Notes: a model not told the origin generated them from the sequence alone. 64,000 nucleotides of DNA from Io17-Chloro-G2 sp963663135 (GCA_963663135.2 CAXXRM010000001.1:62001-126000), one strand, 5' to 3'. Counted from the stretch's first letter, positions 47,865-57,898 are shown. Program-made: numbers and translations.

Positions 47865-49193
47865 ATGGCAGAAGCCGTTCAACGCCCAGGGGGTTTGGTT
47901 ACAACAGACGTGTCCACCGAGCCGGGCCACTCGAGCAACTCGGTCATGGCCACGACCGTGATCGGCGCGCACGGCTTGGAGCACATGTACGCTCACAGCT
48001 TCAACGTCATCCTACCGGTGATATACGACGCCATGGGGCTGGTCCCAATTCAAGGCGCGCTTTTGCTGGTTGTGCGCCGTCTGGTCGGGGGCATCACCAG
48101 TATGGCCAGCGGCTTCTTCGTGGACCTGTTCCATCACAAGGTCAACGGGATTCTGGCATTCAGCATGGGGTTGATCGGCGTCGGTTACCTATTCGTGTCG
48201 GTCTCGCAGGTCTACTGGGTGATATTGGCCGCACTCGCCTTGGCCTCTGGAGGCAGCGCCTTGTGGCACCCGCCCGCGCTCGGGCTGCTGGCCCGGCGGT
48301 TCCCCGAACGGAGAGGCTTCTTCATCTCCCTGCACCGCTCCATGGGGAACATCGGCGACTGGGCCGGCCCGCTTTTGGTCGGCGCCCTTCTGGGAATCCT
48401 AAGCTGGCGGTTGATACTGGGGGGCGGCACACCGGTATTGATCATCCTGGCGGTAATAATTTTCTTCCTCCTCAAAAATGCTGGCGGCCAGAAAGTAGAG
48501 GGAGCGCCAATCCGGGCCAACTTCTTCAGGCAGGGGAGGGGTCTTCGGGAGGCATTCAAAGGTGGAGGCATGTGGGCCATCTTTGGGGTTTCCGCGCTCC
48601 GGGGAATGGGCGACGTGGCCGTCCTGTTCGTCCTGCCACTCTACCTGACCCGAAGCTTCGAGGATGGCGGCTTGGCCAAGTCATCCATCTGGGTTGGTGT
48701 CCACGTGGCGCTGCTGGCGGCCCCGGGGGTGTTCAGCGGCCCCCTGTTCGGCGCCATGTCCGACAAGATTGGCCGCCGTCCCATTATCTCCTTCATTATG
48801 GGCGTGTCCGTCGTCCTTCCGGTGGCAATCGCCCTGGGCGGCTCCGGAATCTGGATGACCCTATCGGTGGGGCTGTTTGGGCTGTTCCACTTCTCGGTGA
48901 ATTCCCTGACGCAGGCCGCAGCTATCGACGTAGCTGAGGGGAAAGGACTGGAGGCCACCTTCATCGGGCTAATGTGGGGCAGCAACTCGGCCTTCGGAAC
49001 GATTTCCCTGATAGCCGTGGGAATATTGGTGGGCGGCGGCGGGCTGGATAAATTGATAGGGCTGAACTTTGACTTCGCCGGGTACGGCTGGCGGTCGGGG
49101 TTCTATTTCGGCTCCGCAATGTTCTTCGTAGGCTGGCTCGCGTCCCTGATGATCCCGGCCGCGGCGGGCCGTAGGGACCCACAACCGGCGTAA
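47865..49193 (+). CDS. MFS transporter
   Basis: 442 residues with twelve predicted membrane spans. The loop after the second span has FFVDLFHHKVNG, and the equivalent in the second half is LFGAMSDKIGRRPIISFIMG, the MFS signature. A long Lys/Arg-containing middle loop (KNAGGQKVEGAPIRANFFRQ) separates two six-span halves. It also carries SALWHPPALGLLARRFPERR. The substrate is unknown. Stand-alone gene. Confidence 0.88.
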   Translation: MAEAVQRPGGLVTTDVSTEPGHSSNSVMATTVIGAHGLEHMYAHSFNVILPVIYDAMGLVPIQGALLLVVRRLVGGITSMASGFFVDLFHHKVNGILAFSMGLIGVGYLFVSVSQVYWVILAALALASGGSALWHPPALGLLARRFPERRGFFISLHRSMGNIGDWAGPLLVGALLGILSWRLILGGGTPVLIILAVIIFFLLKNAGGQKVEGAPIRANFFRQGRGLREAFKGGGMWAIFGVSALRGMGDVAVLFVLPLYLTRSFEDGGLAKSSIWVGVHVALLAAPGVFSGPLFGAMSDKIGRRPIISFIMGVSVVLPVAIALGGSGIWMTLSVGLFGLFHFSVNSLTQAAAIDVAEGKGLEATFIGLMWGSNSAFGTISLIAVGILVGGGGLDKLIGLNFDFAGYGWRSGFYFGSAMFFVGWLASLMIPAAAGRRDPQPA

Positions 49194-49258
49194 TCCGGGA
49201 ACCCGTCTATCCGGGACTTCTTCTATCCGAGACGTGGCCGGGTCTGGTCCCGGTAGAC

Positions 49259-49870
49259 TCAGTCCTGTTTCTTCAGAGCATTCTGGTAGTCCTCTGGGGT
49301 GTTAAGGTCCCAGAGGACTTCCGGTATTCCCAAGTCTACCTTGTTGACTTCTTTTTCGTGCCGTTGCGTGACGGCTTTCAAGCCCAGGGTTGCCTCATCC
49401 ACTTGGGCCAATTCCTCTATCAGGGTGGCAGAAATTATGATCGGATGCCCGCCCTTGCCTTGGAAGGCGGGGTTGGTAATCAGACCGGGCTGCCGCCGAT
49501 GGTTGTCCAAGGCTTTCCGGATGGTAGCCGGTTGCCGCGGTTGGTCCACGTTCAAGATCAACAGGTCTCGGGGTCGGAACTCTTTCGCTGCCGCCACTCC
49601 AACTTTCAAGGACGTGGTCTTGCCCAACATGTAGTCGGGATTGATGGCCCAGTAAGCCCCGTCCACCCCTTCCACCAAGGGTTTGAGTTCGCCGGCGCGA
49701 TGGCCCAAGACCACCACGACCTGGTCTGCGCCTCCTTCCAGCAAGGAATTCACCTGGTAGCGTAACAAAACAGAGCCCTGCCATGGCAGCAGGGCTTTCA
49801 ACTGTTTCATTCGGCGCGATTCCCCGGCGGCCAGCAGAATGGCGACGGTGGGCGCGGAGGTATTATTCAT
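49259..49870 (-). CDS. MocA-like molybdenum cofactor nucleotidyltransferase
   Basis: 203 residues. The NTP-transferase start is TVAILLAAGESRRMKQLKAL, with LLPWQGSVLLRYQVNSLL, VVVLGHRAGEL, LILNVDQPRQ and GKGGHPIIISATL. MocA adds CMP to molybdopterin to make the cytosine dinucleotide cofactor of xanthine- and CO-dehydrogenase-like enzymes. It is 27 bp behind the XdhC-type gene, so they form an operon. Their target enzyme is not in the window. Confidence 0.88.
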   Translation of the reverse strand: MNNTSAPTVAILLAAGESRRMKQLKALLPWQGSVLLRYQVNSLLEGGADQVVVVLGHRAGELKPLVEGVDGAYWAINPDYMLGKTTSLKVGVAAAKEFRPRDLLILNVDQPRQPATIRKALDNHRRQPGLITNPAFQGKGGHPIIISATLIEELAQVDEATLGLKAVTQRHEKEVNKVDLGIPEVLWDLNTPEDYQNALKKQD

Positions 49871-49897
49871 GGCTCGGACCGGCAGTAGTTTCCGGAC

Positions 49898-51025
49898 CTA
49901 GGCTTCCACTGCGTTTTCCACGATGCTGGCGGCTCGCTCGATAAACCACTCGTCCATGCTCATGGGCGCGCCTTTGCCGCCGCGGCGGACCATGATTATT
50001 TCGGACATGATGCTCACGGCCAACTCCTCCGGCGACAACGCTCCAATGTCGAGCCCGACGGGGGCGTGGACCTGCCTCAGCCGGTCGACCGGAACGCCTT
50101 GTTGGATGAGCCTGCGGTAGATCATCATGGTCTTGCGCCGGCTGCCCAGCAGGCCGATGTAGCGTGCCCGGGTTTTCAACGCGGATTCCAGCGCCATGTC
50201 GTCGAAACGATGTCCCCGGGTGGCCACGACCACGAAACTGTTGACGTTCAGCGAGAGCAGGTCCGACCAGTGTTCATAGGGGGTGACGATGGTCTGTTCG
50301 GCCCAGGGGAACCGTTCCTCGTTGGCGAACTCGGGGCGGTCGTCCACCACGTACACCCGGTAGCCCAGAGAATGAGCCAAGTCTGCGGTGGCCTTACCCA
50401 CGTGTCCTCCGCCCACCATAACCAGCGTGGGCGGCGTGGTGAACCCCTCTACAAAAACCTCGGTGCCGGTGTTGGTGCTGAATGATTCGGTATTGCCAAC
50501 TTCCGACACCCGTTTGGCAACCTCAATGGCCTGTTGGTCCAGGTCGGCGTTTCCCAGCGTTCCCGTCACTGAGCCATCCAATCGCAGCAGCAACTTGGCC
50601 CCCAGGTTATCGTCCCCTTCGCGGACGTTGACCACGGTCGCCAGTCCAACCGCCTGACCGCCTTCGTAGGCTTCCATCAACACGTCGCCTATATCCGAGA
50701 AGTCCTCGGGCTGCCTGATCGGCTCCAGGAAGAAGTACATGGAGCCGCCGCAGACCAAGCCGTCGCGGGCGGCGATGTCTTCATTCAGGAAATAGTCTTT
50801 GAATTCTGGACCGCCTTGCTGTCTGAGAATTTCCTGGGCGGCAAACCAGATGTCGCCCTCGACGCAGCCCCCGCCCAACGTGCCTACACCCGAACCATCC
50901 TGGCGCACCAACAGCATGGCGCCCGCCTTTTGGGGAGTGGAACCCTTGGTCCGGACCACGGTTGCCAGGACGCAGGGTTCACCTTCTTTGGACAGTTTGG
51001 CGGCTTCTTGAATTACTTCTTTCAT
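49898..51025 (-). CDS. XdhC/CoxI-family maturation protein
   Basis: 375 residues, ATG at 51025. The N-terminal XdhC-CoxI domain has CVLATVVRTKGSTPQKAGAM and GGGCVEGDIW. The C-terminal Rossmann domain has LVMVGGGHVGKATADLAHSL, VYVVDDRPEFANEERF, then ARYIGLLGSRRKTMMIYRRL and APVGLDIGALSPEELAVSIM. These proteins hand the sulfurated molybdenum cofactor to xanthine-dehydrogenase-type enzymes. The pairing with a MocA-like gene fits that role. Confidence 0.9.
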   Translation of the reverse strand: MKEVIQEAAKLSKEGEPCVLATVVRTKGSTPQKAGAMLLVRQDGSGVGTLGGGCVEGDIWFAAQEILRQQGGPEFKDYFLNEDIAARDGLVCGGSMYFFLEPIRQPEDFSDIGDVLMEAYEGGQAVGLATVVNVREGDDNLGAKLLLRLDGSVTGTLGNADLDQQAIEVAKRVSEVGNTESFSTNTGTEVFVEGFTTPPTLVMVGGGHVGKATADLAHSLGYRVYVVDDRPEFANEERFPWAEQTIVTPYEHWSDLLSLNVNSFVVVATRGHRFDDMALESALKTRARYIGLLGSRRKTMMIYRRLIQQGVPVDRLRQVHAPVGLDIGALSPEELAVSIMSEIIMVRRGGKGAPMSMDEWFIERAASIVENAVEA

Positions 51026-51366
51026 GACCTAATTCTCTTCCCAAAACCGGCGCTTGATCCGGCACTGCAACTCTTTTCGATACGTCCCTAGCTTAACAAA
51101 AACCGCTACCCCTAGCAAAGGGAATTTGGTGGGGTAACCGGTCAGACCTGGGGGTGGGGGACCCGCTTTTGGAAAAGCTGGGCAAAACCTTTTTGTTGGG
51201 CGTGGGTAGGTTGTGAGGATGAAGGACCGCGGCGCCCCTGGGTTGGGGCGTCACGGTATTATGGGCATGGTAACGCGACTTTAGTGGTAGCCGTCATTGC
51301 AAGAGTCAATCGGGCCGTCCCGCCGGCGTCCCCAGCCGTCCTGCCCGAGTTCCCGGCGGAGGCGGA
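51026..51366. other. Gap without supported gene
   Basis: Between convergent-looking minus genes. Plus frames here are antisense continuations of the next gene. The promoter of the XdhC-type gene should lie in the first 100 bp. Confidence 0.4.
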
Positions 51367-52440
51367 CTATGTAGTCCTCGTCCACAGGTGGCTTGGGCGG
51401 CCGGTCCTCCCCGGGTACAGTTCCTCCGCCGGTTGGTCCCAGATGGTGTCCGGGGGCGGGGGCCGGGCCGGGGATTCGGGACCAAGGCCGGCGGCCAGGG
51501 CGGCTTGCTTCCGGTGGTAGCCGGCGGCGGCCCAGGCGGCTATCCGGGCGGCCTGCTCGGTGCCGAATATCCGCCGCAGGGCCTGGTAGCCGTAGATGTT
51601 TTCGGGCTGGGGAGCGTCGTCTGGGACCTCTATCAGGTGGTCGCGACGTTCATTGGGATGCAGGCCGGAATCGATGGCAACCCGGCGGACATCGTAGCGG
51701 AAGTCGAAGACCGCCTTTTGGGCTACGCTGGTCGCCTCTTCACCGCCGAGGACGTGGTGTTGGGCGTAAGAGCCGTGGCAGTCGAAGTGGTAGTCCTCGT
51801 CATCGTAGGTCTCGAAGTTAAAGGGGCCGGACTCCTCCTCGTAGCGGTTATAGCCCGGTTCGTAGTCGGCATAACGGCCCTTGAGGGCGCGGATCCATGC
51901 GTTGGGCGCCTCGGCGGTTTTTCCAGCCGGGGCGGATTCCTCGCCGGATTCCGTGGCGGTTGAGTTACCGGCGTCGGGAGGGGTCGGGTTGTCGAAGCCG
52001 CGGCGCAGGAGTTCTTTGGCGGCGGACAGGCGGTGGTGGGGCTTGAAGTCCTGGAGGTTGCCCTGCATGACGTCGACCAGGAAGCGGACGGCGGTGAGGC
52101 CGTTGTCGGTCTCTTCCCGGATGAGGGCCGCTAGCTCCCGGTGGAGGGTGGTGGTTTCAACGCCGAGGGCGCGGAGTTTTTTATGTGTTGGGGAGGCGGG
52201 GGTGTTGGCGTCGATGAAGGTTTGGGCCGGGTGGAAGCCGAGGGTGAGCAGTTGACGGGCGGCGTCGAGGCGGTGGCAGGGCTTGGATTGTTCGAGGAGG
52301 CCCTGCATGACGTCTATGAGGAAGCGGACTATGAGCCGGCCGTCTTCGGTTTCCTCGCGGACGATGTCGGCGAGGGATGGCGATTGGGCTTCCTGGTTGT
52401 TGGCCGGGTTGTCGGCCGGGTTGTCTGGTTGAGAGAACAT
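51367..52440 (-). CDS. Hypothetical protein with an internal repeat, 357 aa
   Basis: ATG at 52440 (a second at 52464). Two copies of a 40-residue helical unit lie in the first half: REETEDGRLIVRFLIDVMQG..KPCHRLDAARQLL and REETDNGLTAVRFLVDVMQG..KPHHRLSAAKELL. The second half is acidic and aromatic (YEPGYNRYEEESGPFNFETY) with LRRIFGTEQAARIAAWAAAG near the end. Soluble, no family recognised. The duplicated unit suggests binding to a repeated partner. Confidence 0.65.
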   Translation of the reverse strand: MFSQPDNPADNPANNQEAQSPSLADIVREETEDGRLIVRFLIDVMQGLLEQSKPCHRLDAARQLLTLGFHPAQTFIDANTPASPTHKKLRALGVETTTLHRELAALIREETDNGLTAVRFLVDVMQGNLQDFKPHHRLSAAKELLRRGFDNPTPPDAGNSTATESGEESAPAGKTAEAPNAWIRALKGRYADYEPGYNRYEEESGPFNFETYDDEDYHFDCHGSYAQHHVLGGEEATSVAQKAVFDFRYDVRRVAIDSGLHPNERRDHLIEVPDDAPQPENIYGYQALRRIFGTEQAARIAAWAAAGYHRKQAALAAGLGPESPARPPPPDTIWDQPAEELYPGRTGRPSHLWTRTT

Positions 52441-52894
52441 TAGTTCGATGATAGGGAGATGCAATCGGGGGTGTCAAGGGGCAGGTGACGCTGGGGTTGT
52501 TTCACCGCAGAGGGCGCGGAGGGCGCGGAGGTTTTGGGGGGGGGGGCGGGCGACTCGCTATGGTGGTGAGAGGGGTGCGGATTGCCCATAGCAGGCGTTT
52601 CCTCGTTGGGGTACGCGTGTCGGCGCATGGAGAGGGCTCTGGATTCCCGCTGCGGCGAGAATGACGGGGGCAGGAGGGGTGGGTGGTGGGGGTTCCCGCG
52701 AAGGTGGTGTTGGCTCCTCCCGGATGGGGGGTGGGGGTTCGTGTTCCGGTTGCGACGGGAAAGGCGGGGGTGGGGGACGGAAATGGTTCTGGGTCATCGT
52801 TGTGACGGGAATTGCTATGGCCTCGACGAGGCCGCACATGAGTTTGACGATGGACAATCGAAAGGCCACGATTGACCACCCGCGGCCAGCCGCC
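52441..52894. other. Gap with a dispersed repeat
   Basis: G-rich runs (gggggggggg near 52535, gggtggtgggggt near 52681) and one copy of the dispersed repeat at 52634. No supported gene. Confidence 0.45.
52634..52668 (+). repeat. Dispersed 35-bp intergenic repeat, copy A
   Basis: GGGCTCTGGATTCCCGCTGC followed by GGCGAGAATGACGGG. Three more copies lie between 54651 and 54875. Confidence 0.75.
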
Positions 52895-54112
52895 CTAGCC
52901 GGCGGTGAACCTTGCCGCCGCTTCCGAACCGCCGGTGGCATCCCCTTCGCTGTAGGAGTGTGCGCCGGCGCCCGCCAGCGCGCCCCCCTGCACTATCAGG
53001 TATTCCTCCCTGATCGGCCGTCCATTTAACCAGCATTCCAGGATCTCGCGGACTCCCGCCGCGTAGCGGGCCTGGGCTGAAAGGGAGGTGCCCGAGGTGT
53101 GGGGAGTCATGGCGTGGTTGGGCATGGTCCTCCAGGGATGATCATTGGGGGGCGGCTGAGGAAACCAAACGTCTCCGGCATAGCCCGCAAGCTGGCCGTT
53201 ATCCAGGGCTCTGACGATGGCGTCCCGGTCACAGATTTTGCCGCGGGCGGTGTTGACGATGTATGAGCCGCGTTTCATCTTGCTGATTAGCTCGTCGTTG
53301 AACATATTCTCCGTTTCGGGATGGAGAGGGCAATGAATACTGACCACGTCACACACGCTGACCAGAGATTCCACGGTTTGGTGAAACGTCAGCCCCAGCT
53401 CTTGCTCGACATCGGCGGAAAGCCGGTGCCGGTCGGTGTAGTGGAGCTTGACGTCGAAAGGTTTCATTCGTTTCAGGACTGCCAGGCCGATTCTGCCGGC
53501 GGCCACCACGCCCACATCCATTCCCTCGATGTCGTAGGACCTGGAAACGGCGTCGGCAATGTTCCAACCACCCTTGACGACCCAACCGTACTGGGGAATG
53601 TAGTCCCGGACCAACGCCAGCATCTGCATAACGGCGTGTTCCGCGACGCTGATGCTGTTGCACCAGGTCACTTCGCAAACGGTGATGTTCCGGTCGATGG
53701 CTGCCTGGAGGTCGACGTGGTCCGACCCGATTCCGGCGGTTATGGCTAATTTGAGCTTGGGGGCCTTTTCAATCCGCTCGGCCGTGAGATATGCGGGCCA
53801 GAAGGGTTGGGAAATGACTATGTCGGCGTCGGTCAACTCTTGCTCGAAAACGGAATCGGGGCCATCTTTGTCCGCCGTTACAACGAACCGATGTCCCCCT
53901 TCGACCAGGAACCGCTCCAGCCCAAGTCCGCCCGAAACAGATCCCAACAGGTGGCCGGGGGCGAAGTCTATGGAGGCCGGCGAGGGCAGAGTTTGGCCGT
54001 CTGGATACCGGGTTAGGCCGGGTATACTCTCGCGGGCGTAGCTTGGCGGAAATCCCGCCACCGGATCGGAATAGAGAACACAAAGCACTTTCAGAGCGGC
54101 GGGAGAACTCAT
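52895..54112 (-). CDS. NAD-dependent formate dehydrogenase-like D-2-hydroxyacid dehydrogenase
   Basis: 405 residues from the ATG at 54112, 8 bp after AAGGAG. Motifs match NAD-FDH: ITAGIGSDHVDL, VTWCNSISVAEHAVMQMLAL, VVAAGRIGLAVLKRM (nucleotide loop), HYTDRHRL, VNTARGKICDRDAIV and TPHTSGTSLSAQARYAAG with the active-site His. The enzyme oxidises formate to CO2 with NAD+. The second Gly of the loop (GxGxxG) is Ala (VVAAGRIG), an unusual change. A related 2-hydroxyacid dehydrogenase remains possible. Confidence 0.85.
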   Translation of the reverse strand: MSSPAALKVLCVLYSDPVAGFPPSYARESIPGLTRYPDGQTLPSPASIDFAPGHLLGSVSGGLGLERFLVEGGHRFVVTADKDGPDSVFEQELTDADIVISQPFWPAYLTAERIEKAPKLKLAITAGIGSDHVDLQAAIDRNITVCEVTWCNSISVAEHAVMQMLALVRDYIPQYGWVVKGGWNIADAVSRSYDIEGMDVGVVAAGRIGLAVLKRMKPFDVKLHYTDRHRLSADVEQELGLTFHQTVESLVSVCDVVSIHCPLHPETENMFNDELISKMKRGSYIVNTARGKICDRDAIVRALDNGQLAGYAGDVWFPQPPPNDHPWRTMPNHAMTPHTSGTSLSAQARYAAGVREILECWLNGRPIREEYLIVQGGALAGAGAHSYSEGDATGGSEAAARFTAG

Positions 54113-54650
54113 GCTAAACTCCTTGTTCCGGTTCCTTGCATTATATATCGAATCGTCCCGGCCCCAGCTTGAGGCCACCGGCGATTATGGTCCAGATAGG
54201 ACAGTGGACTGAAGGCGCAGATTTCCGGCGACGTCCAGGTCCAACGGCAGTTGTGGGTTGTACCATGTGTTGTTGGATCTTCCCACTTCAAAGCGGGTAG
54301 CGGCGCGTTCCAGCGGCAAGACCCGGTTAATTGACGGAGTTGTCTCCCGTGGATAGGATGGCCTAGACACCACCCTACGAGGTATTGGTCTATGCAGTTC
54401 AAAGGGTAGATCATGCCACCCAATGACAGGTCCGACGCCTTGAAACAGCTGAGATACATGAGAGGAATTTGACCGGCATAGGAAAGATGCTGAGAGCGGA
54501 CAACTACTACGCGGCTGTTTCGTGGAGGGCATCCGTGACGGGAGGGACAACCCAGGTGGTCGTGGAACTTAAAGACCGGTACATTATGGCGAATAAATAG
54601 CGGGGAGAGACCGGTCCCGGTTGGTTGGTCAGGGCCTTTCATTTGTGCCC

Positions 54651-54683
54651 CGTCATCGTCGCCGCAGCGGGAATCCAGAGCCC
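54651..54683 (-). repeat. Dispersed intergenic repeat, copy B
   Basis: Reverse complement reads GGGCTCTGGATTCCCGCTGC, then GGCGACGATGACG. Confidence 0.7.
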
Positions 54684-54789
54684 TAGTCATGCGCCAAGAC
54701 GGTTATGGGAGCTAGGACACCCCGGATGGACGGGCCGACATCCTACCTGGACCATTCCTGCAGACCCGCATCAGGTTGGATGGGAGAAG

Positions 54790-54824
54790 GGGCTCTGGAT
54801 TCCCGCTGCGCCGAGAATGGCGGG
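54790..54824 (+). repeat. Dispersed intergenic repeat, copy C
   Basis: GGGCTCTGGATTCCCGCTGC followed by GCCGAGAATGGCGGG. Confidence 0.7.
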
Positions 54825-54842
54825 AGTAGGGGACAAAATGGC

Positions 54843-54875
54843 ATCTGGATTCCCGGTGCGGCGAGAATGACGGGG
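54843..54875 (+). repeat. Dispersed intergenic repeat, copy D
   Basis: ATCTGGATTCCCGGTGCGGC followed by GAGAATGACGGG. It starts 18 bp after copy C. Confidence 0.65.
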
Positions 54876-54940
54876 GGATTTAATGACAATCGAAAGACCC
54901 TGGTCGGCCGGTTAGACCCACCGTTTCACGGGAGGAACTC

Positions 54941-55228
54941 ATGGCAGCCTACGTGTTGGTAGATATTGAAGTCACCGATGCCGAGCCCTACGCCGACTAC
55001 CGCCGGCAGGTCCCGCCTATCGTGGAAAAATTTGGCGGGAAATACCTGGTGCGGGGAGGTGATATGGAAACCCTGGAAGGGGATTGGACCCCGCGCCGGC
55101 TGGTGGTGTTGGAATTTCCCAGTGTGGAGAAGGCCAAGCAGTTTTACGATTCCGAGGAGTACCGGCCGCTCAAAGAGCTGAGAATCAGTTCCACCGACAG
55201 TAAGATGGTGTTGGTGGAGGGCGTGTAG
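54941..55228 (+). CDS. DUF1330 protein
   Basis: 95 residues, ATG after GGGAGGA. The ferredoxin-like fold of DUF1330 is clear: AYVLVDIEVTDAEPYADYRR, GGKYLVRGGDMETLEGDWTP, RRLVVLEFPSVEKAKQFYDS. It is a small dimeric alpha/beta-barrel protein of unknown substrate. It lies 41 bp before copA and may be cotranscribed. Confidence 0.9.
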   Translation: MAAYVLVDIEVTDAEPYADYRRQVPPIVEKFGGKYLVRGGDMETLEGDWTPRRLVVLEFPSVEKAKQFYDSEEYRPLKELRISSTDSKMVLVEGV

Positions 55229-55269
55229 ACTCTGCTCCGGCGTTCGTTCCGGAGCAAACAGGGACCGGC

Positions 55270-57837
55270 ATGGCTGACAGGCAAGAAATACCGCAGGCAA
55301 TCACCCTCCCGGTGGAGGGGATGACCTGCGCCGCCTGCGTTTCCCACGTGGAAAATGCCCTGAAGCGCGTTCCCGGTGTTTCCAGGGCAGCGGTGAACCT
55401 GGCGACCGAAAAAGCCTCGGTGGAATTTGCGTCCCAAAGTATTTCCAGTGTTTCCCTGGAGGATTTACGGGAGGCGGTCGCCAAGGCGGGCTACGCGGTC
55501 GGCTCGGCCAAGTCAACGTTGGCCATCGGCGGCATGACCTGCGCCGCCTGCGTGATGCACGTGGAAAACGCTTTGAAGCGTGTTCCCGGCGTTTCCGGCG
55601 CGGTGGTGAACCTGGCAACCGAGAAGGCGTCGGTGGAATTCATACCCGGGGTGGCGGGGATGGACCTGTTCCGCAAAGCAGTGGAGCAGGCCGGGTACCG
55701 GGTGGAGGATGCCGCCGCCGATTCCGACTATGGTCCTGGCGAGTTGGAACGCCTGGCCAAGGTCCGGGAGATCCGGGAGATTAGGGCCAGGTTGTTGTTC
55801 GCGGCAGCGGCGGGGGCGTTACTGTTTCTTGGTACCTTTCCCGGCTTTCCCTGGACCGAGCCGCTGCTTAGTTGGTCTTTCTACCCGTTCCTGCTTTGGG
55901 CATTGGCTACGCCGGTACAGTTCTGGTCGGGGTGGTCCTTCTATACCTCCGGGATCGGCGCGCTCCGGCACGGCTCCGCCAACATGCACACGTTGATTGC
56001 ACTGGGAACCTCAACGGCCTACGGGTTCAGCGCCGTGGTGGTGGCGCTGGATGCCCTCGCGCCCCAGGTCCTGGCGTCAAGAGGCGTGGGGACGGCGGTC
56101 TACTTCGACACCGCCGCCATTATCGTCGCCCTGGTCCTGATGGGGCGGTTCCTGGAAGCCCGGGCCAGGGGTCAGACCTCGGAAGCCATCCGCCGCCTGA
56201 TTGGTCTCAGGCCCAACACGGCCCGGGTGATGCGCGACGACCAAGAAACAAGCCTGCCGATCGATGCAGTAGTCCCTGGAGACGTCTTGTTGGTCCGCCC
56301 GGGCGAGTCCATTCCCGTGGATGGCAGGGTTATCGAAGGCTTCTCCACCGTGGACGAATCGATGCTAACCGGCGAAAGCATTCCGGTGGACAAGGGCCCG
56401 GATGACATGGTCTACGGGGCGACCATGAACAAGAACGGGTCGTTCCGGTTCGAGGCTACCGGGGTGGGCCGTGACACGGCTCTCGCCCGGATCATCCGGT
56501 TGGTGGAGGAGGCGCAGGGATCCAAGACGGCCATCCAAAGCCTGGCTGACCGCGTCGCCGCCTACTTCGTTCCGGCAGTAATTGCGGTGGCCCTGGCGTC
56601 ATTCCTTTTCTGGCTGCTGCTGGGCCCTGCGCCGGCCCTTACCTTTGCCATTCTGGTTTTTGTGGCGGTTTTGATTATTGCCTGCCCCTGTGCGCTGGGA
56701 CTGGCCACCCCAACGGCCATCATCGTTGGAATCGGTAGAGGTGCCGAGAAGGGGGTCCTGGTCCGGAGCGCCCGTGCGCTGGAAGTCGCCCACCGCGTAA
56801 ACCTGGTGGTTATGGACAAGACCGGCACCCTCACCACCGGCCACCCGGTTGTGACCGGCGTGACCCTCGCTCCAGGCCTGGAAACATCAGACGGGCTGGG
56901 CGGGTTGATCGGGACGTCGGAAAACGATGTCCTTAGGCTCGCCGGCGCGGCGGAGTTGGGTTCGGAGCACCCTGTTGGTAAAGCTATAGTAACCGAAGCC
57001 AGGGCCAGGAACCTGCCGTTGGACTATCCTGAGTATTTCGCCGCCATACCGGGCCGAGGGGTTGAGGCCCAGGTTAATGGCAGGTTGGTCCGGTTGGGGA
57101 CGCAGGCGTTGCTGCAAGACGCCGGAATCGACACCGACGGCCTGGCCGAGAAAGCGGCGGAAATGGCGGCTTCGGGAAAGACTCCGCTGTTTGTGGCTTC
57201 GGATGACATCGCCGTGGGCGTCATAGCCGTGGCCGACACTCCCAAAGAAGGGGCCGCCTCGGAGGTTTCGCGCCTGAAAGGGCTTGGCGTTGCGGTGGTG
57301 ATGCTCACCGGTGACAATTCCCGGGCGGCGGCGGCCATCGCCCGGGAATTGGGCATCGACGAAGTGGAATCCGAGGTAATGCCGGAGAACAAGGTTGAGG
57401 TGGTGAAGCGGCTGCAGGCCCGGGGCAACGTGGTCGCCATGGTGGGCGACGGCATCAACGATGCCCCGGCCCTGGTCCAGGCGGATGTGGGGATTGCCAT
57501 GGGGACCGGCGCCGACGTGGCCATGGAATCGGCGGACGTGACGTTGATGCGAGGGGACTTGGCCGGGGTCGGCAGCGCGTTGACGTTGAGCCGGTTAACC
57601 ATCCGCGTCATTAAGCAGAACCTGTTCTGGGCGTTCTTCTACAACGTGATGCTCATACCTGTGGCCGCCGGAGTGTTGTATCCATTGTTCAACGCCCTGG
57701 GAGGGGTGCCGGGGGAGTTGGGTCCCTTTTTCGGTGAGCACGGGTTTCTCAACCCGGTCCTGGCGGCCCTGGCCATGGCTTTCAGTTCGGTAACCGTCGT
57801 CACCAACTCCCTGCGCCTGCGCCGGGCAGGGATTTAG
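55270..57837 (+). CDS. copA: Copper-exporting P-type ATPase
   Basis: 855 residues. Two N-terminal metal-binding domains each have GMTCAACV (Cys20/23 and about 91/94). Eight membrane spans are predicted. The transport motif CPC lies at 472-474 (CPCALG), the phosphorylation site DKTGT at Asp516, SEHPVGKAI carries the HP of the N domain, and MVGDGINDAPAL is the hinge. CopA pumps Cu(I) out of the cytoplasm. The following YHS/His-rich protein supports copper handling. No CsoR or CueR site is obvious. Confidence 0.95.
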   Translation: MADRQEIPQAITLPVEGMTCAACVSHVENALKRVPGVSRAAVNLATEKASVEFASQSISSVSLEDLREAVAKAGYAVGSAKSTLAIGGMTCAACVMHVENALKRVPGVSGAVVNLATEKASVEFIPGVAGMDLFRKAVEQAGYRVEDAAADSDYGPGELERLAKVREIREIRARLLFAAAAGALLFLGTFPGFPWTEPLLSWSFYPFLLWALATPVQFWSGWSFYTSGIGALRHGSANMHTLIALGTSTAYGFSAVVVALDALAPQVLASRGVGTAVYFDTAAIIVALVLMGRFLEARARGQTSEAIRRLIGLRPNTARVMRDDQETSLPIDAVVPGDVLLVRPGESIPVDGRVIEGFSTVDESMLTGESIPVDKGPDDMVYGATMNKNGSFRFEATGVGRDTALARIIRLVEEAQGSKTAIQSLADRVAAYFVPAVIAVALASFLFWLLLGPAPALTFAILVFVAVLIIACPCALGLATPTAIIVGIGRGAEKGVLVRSARALEVAHRVNLVVMDKTGTLTTGHPVVTGVTLAPGLETSDGLGGLIGTSENDVLRLAGAAELGSEHPVGKAIVTEARARNLPLDYPEYFAAIPGRGVEAQVNGRLVRLGTQALLQDAGIDTDGLAEKAAEMAASGKTPLFVASDDIAVGVIAVADTPKEGAASEVSRLKGLGVAVVMLTGDNSRAAAAIARELGIDEVESEVMPENKVEVVKRLQARGNVVAMVGDGINDAPALVQADVGIAMGTGADVAMESADVTLMRGDLAGVGSALTLSRLTIRVIKQNLFWAFFYNVMLIPVAAGVLYPLFNALGGVPGELGPFFGEHGFLNPVLAALAMAFSSVTVVTNSLRLRRAGI

Positions 57838-57898
57838 ACTCGTGGGGCCGACGACCGACAGCTAAAAGCAGTAGTCAAAAATCCCGGGAGGTTTCACC

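Larger units (their letters stand above)
54113..54940. other. Long gap with three dispersed repeats
   Basis: No frame has protein character. It holds copies B (54651-54683, minus), C and D of the 35-bp repeat. The remaining 500 bp (54130-54640) look like decayed sequence. Confidence 0.45.
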
